From Candidatus Bathyarchaeota archaeon (GTDB lineage: Archaea > Thermoproteota > Bathyarchaeia > TCS64), in contig WJIV01000098.1 of NCBI GenBank assembly GCA_014730055.1, forward strand, positions 1-15,746: DNA of 15,746 nt, read 5' to 3'. Made by a program: the position numbers and the translations under genes. The notes under the pieces were generated by a model. The model had not been told where the DNA came from, made no database searches, and was given only the letters and a program-made list of their open reading frames with translations. Shown here piece by piece: positions 13,656 to 15,746 of this stretch; within the stretch, counting starts at the first letter, position 1, and every line of letters starts with the position of its first letter.

Positions 13656-14618
13656 ATGAGCCTGCCCCCAGATTTTCAAGAAAGCTACAGGAAACAGAAA
13701 TACGGCCTAGTAGGTGCCCATAGTGCCGTTAAGACTTGTCATTGGCAGCGGAGAAGCCTGAACACTAGAGGGGAGGAAGTATGCTATAAACAGAAATTTT
13801 ATGGGATCCCAACACATCGATGCCTCCAGATGACCCCTAGTCTAGGGCACTGTACCCAGAGCTGTGTGTTCTGCTGGAGAGCAACCCCAGAGACCCTCGG
13901 GATATCCTGGGAGCAAACCCAGCTTCTGGGTGACCCGGAGAATCCAGAAGATATAATCGAAGGTTGTCTAGAAGAGCACAGGAGAGCTCTCTCCGGCTTC
14001 GGGGGCAATCCTAATGTCTCGGAGAAGATGCTGGAAGAAGCTATGGACCCATTACATGCTGCCATCAGCCTTGAAGGAGAACCTACTTTGTACCCTCTTC
14101 TAGGTGATTTGGTTGACTCGTTCTTCTCAAGGGGTTTTAAATCAGTCTTCATCGTGACAAACGGGACCAACCCCGAGATACTTGAGAACCTAGGTACAGA
14201 GCCCAGCCAGCTTTATGTAAGCCTATGCGCCCCGGATAAGGAGACCTATGAGGAAACATGCAGACCAATGATCTTGGGAGGATGGGAGCGTGTGATGAAG
14301 ACCCTTGATTTACTTGAAAGTTTCTCGTGCCCAACAGTACTCAGGCACACCCTAATACCAGGTTTGAACATGATAAGACCGGAGAAATACGTCAAGCTTG
14401 CAGAAAGAGCGAGCGCTACCTACATGGAGCCTAAGGCCGCCATGTCAGTAGGAGCAGCGAGGGATAGGTTCGGATACGAGGAAATGGCGTGGTTCAAGGA
14501 TATTAAGGAGTTCGCTGTAAGGATGGCAGAAGCGGGATCTTACAATATTATTGATGAGCACAGATGGAGTAATATAGTTCTCCTCAGTAGATTGGAAAGT
14601 CCCATCCAGCTTTACTAG
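13656..14618 (+). CDS. taw1: 4-demethylwyosine synthase (archaeal TYW1/Taw1)
   Basis: A radical SAM enzyme that forms the tricyclic 4-demethylwyosine base at position 37 of tRNA-Phe, using pyruvate and N1-methylguanosine. The radical SAM cluster motif is HCTQSCVFCW (C66, C70, C73). Three upstream cysteines (C28 in KTCHW, C43 in EVCYK, C56 in HRCLQ) match the spacing of the second iron-sulfur cluster of archaeal TYW1. SLEGEPTLYPLL (about 133-144) and VLRHTLIPGLNM are further family motifs. It has 320 residues and no flavodoxin domain, as in archaea and unlike eukaryotic TYW1. This gene is a strong archaeal marker. Its transcript appears leaderless. Confidence 0.95.
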   Translation: MSLPPDFQESYRKQKYGLVGAHSAVKTCHWQRRSLNTRGEEVCYKQKFYGIPTHRCLQMTPSLGHCTQSCVFCWRATPETLGISWEQTQLLGDPENPEDIIEGCLEEHRRALSGFGGNPNVSEKMLEEAMDPLHAAISLEGEPTLYPLLGDLVDSFFSRGFKSVFIVTNGTNPEILENLGTEPSQLYVSLCAPDKETYEETCRPMILGGWERVMKTLDLLESFSCPTVLRHTLIPGLNMIRPEKYVKLAERASATYMEPKAAMSVGAARDRFGYEEMAWFKDIKEFAVRMAEAGSYNIIDEHRWSNIVLLSRLESPIQLY

Positions 14619-14623
14619 GTTCA

Positions 14624-14634
14624 CTTTTATATTA
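14624..14634 (+). promoter_or_regulatory. TATA box of the GyrI-like gene
   Basis: CTTTTATATTA lies 25-35 nt before ATG 14659, again a leaderless arrangement. Confidence 0.5.
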
Positions 14635-14658
14635 TACCATATCCTCTGAACCTTCAAT

Positions 14659-15135
14659 ATGATCGATAAAATCGGCTTAAAGACGACCATCAGGGAACTT
14701 GTGGCGTATAAAGAGCTTGATCCCAAGGATAACGAGGCCGTTGAGTGCGCACAATTAGCGAGTAAGCTGAGGGAGGCAGGTGCAAAGCCAAAGGAGCCTA
14801 CTATGATCCTTTTCAGAGATGATAAAGACGACCCGGAGTGCAGAAAGGAGGTTATGGTCCCCATAGAGAAAGAGGTTAAGGGATTTGAAACCAAGATGAA
14901 GGACGAGGTAAAGGTCGCTTTCCTGGTCTTCAAGGGTACAGACCAACCTCTGGATTACTACTATGGAAAGCTATACGAGTTTATAGAAGAAAACGGTTTA
15001 ACACCTGCATCAAGGTTCTGTAGCATCGAGGCAGTCTACCAGCCCCACGAGTATGGCTTGAGCTATGGTAGCTTCATCGATGAGGATACGCCGGAGCATT
15101 GGAGCACCGAGATAATGATTCCCGTAGAAGAGTAA
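14659..15135 (+). CDS. GyrI-like small-molecule-binding domain protein
   Basis: A 158-residue soluble protein resembling the GyrI-like/AraC effector-binding (SOUL-type) fold. The first strand and helix read KIGLKTTIRELVAYKEL. The middle MVPIEKEVKGFETKMKDEVKVAFLVFKG and the helix YYYGKLYEFIEENGL lead to SFIDEDTPEHWSTEIMIPVEE, where the acidic ExxxPV-type ending is typical of these domains. There is no DNA-binding domain, so it may be a stand-alone ligand binder or hydrolase of electrophilic compounds, as known for some family members. The substrate is unknown. It is probably transcribed on its own. Confidence 0.72.
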   Translation: MIDKIGLKTTIRELVAYKELDPKDNEAVECAQLASKLREAGAKPKEPTMILFRDDKDDPECRKEVMVPIEKEVKGFETKMKDEVKVAFLVFKGTDQPLDYYYGKLYEFIEENGLTPASRFCSIEAVYQPHEYGLSYGSFIDEDTPEHWSTEIMIPVEE

Positions 15136-15172
15136 ACCCTTTTAACTCACTTCTATTAATTTGATTCTCCGT

Positions 15173-15246
15173 GCGACCGTGGTCTAGCGGCAGGATTTTG
15201 GCCTTCCAAGCCAACGACCCGGGTTCAAATCCCGGCGGTCGCACCA
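15173..15246 (+). tRNA. tRNA-Gly (TCC anticodon), CCA encoded
   Basis: The cloverleaf closes. The acceptor GCGACCG pairs with CGGTCGC, the anticodon stem TTGGC/GCCAA carries loop CTTCCAA (anticodon TCC, reads GGA/GGG), and the T-arm is CCGGG-TTCAAAT-CCCGG. The body is 71 nt with discriminator A at 15243, and CCA follows in the DNA (15244-15246). There is no intron. A TATA-like CCTTTTAAC (15138-15146) lies about 30 nt upstream. Confidence 0.95.
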
Positions 15247-15288
15247 TCCTAGCATTTTGGAACTTATTTTTGTAAACCCCGGATTAGA

Positions 15289-15299
15289 GATTTAAAAGG
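15289..15299 (+). promoter_or_regulatory. TATA box of the MFS gene
   Basis: GATTTAAAAGG lies 22-32 nt before ATG 15321, compatible with a leaderless transcript. Confidence 0.45.
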
Positions 15300-15320
15300 T
15301 ATAATACCCTGTTGTAGGGC

Positions 15321-15746
15321 ATGCTCCAAGGACTCAAGGACAGGTTCGATTTTATGAATAGAAATATCACTGTCCTCACAACACGTCAAGTCCTTGGTAT
15401 GTTCTTTCGTCGGATGGTTCTCAGTTACTCTAGCCTATTTATTCTTGCAGTTGGGGGAAATGATGCTCAAATCGGTTTAATTAATAGCCTGAGGCCCTTA
15501 GCTGGACTTTTGATGTTCCCCATTGCTGGTTACCTTACTGATATTAGAGGACGGGTGAAGATGATAGCCCTCGCGGGATATCTAAGTGGGATGATCATGT
15601 TACTATATGTCTTCGCTCAGAGCTGGGAGTGGATAGCTTTAGGGGCGGTTATTCAGGGTTTCATGGTATTCCAGTTTCCCCCAACCTCTGCGATACTGGC
15701 TGATAGTTTGGAACCAAGAAACAGGGGTATAGGTATTGCCACAATG
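15321..15746 (+). CDS. Major facilitator superfamily transporter (3' part beyond window)
   Basis: An open frame of 142 codons runs from ATG 15321 to the window edge without a stop. It covers the first four membrane segments of an MFS protein (about 32-45, 53-72, 82-99, 105-125). The loop between helices 2 and 3 carries the MFS motif A variant GYLTDIRGRVKMI (70-82). The N-terminal 25 residues are cytoplasmic and charged. The substrate cannot be told; the N-terminal style resembles multidrug or unknown-substrate efflux carriers. It has no Shine-Dalgarno sequence; ATG 15354 (residue 12) is a less likely start. Confidence 0.85.
   Translation, partial: MLQGLKDRFDFMNRNITVLTTRQVLGMFFRRMVLSYSSLFILAVGGNDAQIGLINSLRPLAGLLMFPIAGYLTDIRGRVKMIALAGYLSGMIMLLYVFAQSWEWIALGAVIQGFMVFQFPPTSAILADSLEPRNRGIGIATM

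Noticed and set aside
14445..14933. 162-codon leftward open frame
   Set aside because: It lies antisense to taw1 and the GyrI-like gene, both with clear family motifs. Its translation is serine-rich low-complexity with no domain.
1..15746. CRISPR array, insertion sequence, integrase or attachment site
   Set aside because: No regularly spaced repeats, transposase-like frame or duplicated tRNA end was seen; the sequence after tRNA-Gly shows no integrase gene within the window.

Overview
The window is archaeal chromosomal DNA. The evidence is promoter style and gene content. Most genes carry a TATA-like box about 25-30 nt before the start codon or before a predicted transcription start, and several are apparently leaderless. 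There is a class Ic TrpRS of archaeal type, a stand-alone Taw1 (archaeal wyosine synthase) with two cysteine triads, an AbrB-PhoU fusion, a stand-alone Lrp/AsnC ligand domain and T-run terminators. I cannot fix the lineage from sequence alone; 16S-linked or marker phylogeny would be needed.

Region 1 (1-10136) is a phosphate island with two complete uptake systems. On the left, a leftward AbrB-PhoU regulator (cut by the window edge) diverges from pstS. After a T-run, a tightly packed rightward operon follows: pstC-pstA-pstB-phoU-MIP channel-metallophosphoesterase, with gaps of 9 nt or less or overlaps. A separately promoted thioredoxin-fold protein comes next. Facing it from the right is a leftward unit: a Na/Pi cotransporter (NptA type), two tandem DUF47 (PhoU-like) proteins and a small RAM-domain protein. 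Four PhoU-superfamily proteins therefore sit in 9 kb. The promoter regions of pstC and the Na/Pi gene share a 21-nt inverted repeat (TCTATA-N7-TATAGA, 17 of 21 positions identical). pstS has a related but longer-spaced repeat at the equivalent place. These are candidate operators of a common phosphate regulator, which might be the AbrB-PhoU protein.

Region 2 (10137-10532) is a 396-nt intergenic stretch between the divergent Na/Pi operon and trpS. It holds a long imperfect hairpin and, just before trpS, an attenuator-like arrangement. That arrangement consists of a 9-codon ORF with a good ribosome binding site and a Trp codon, a 6-bp hairpin followed by five T, and a duplicated 11-nt Shine-Dalgarno block that the same TCCTCC arm could also mask.

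Region 3 (10533-15746) is a series of rightward genes, mostly monocistronic: trpS, a cupin, an M32 carboxypeptidase, taw1, a GyrI-like domain protein, tRNA-Gly(TCC) with encoded CCA, and the start of an MFS transporter cut by the right edge. No mobile element, CRISPR array or rRNA was seen.
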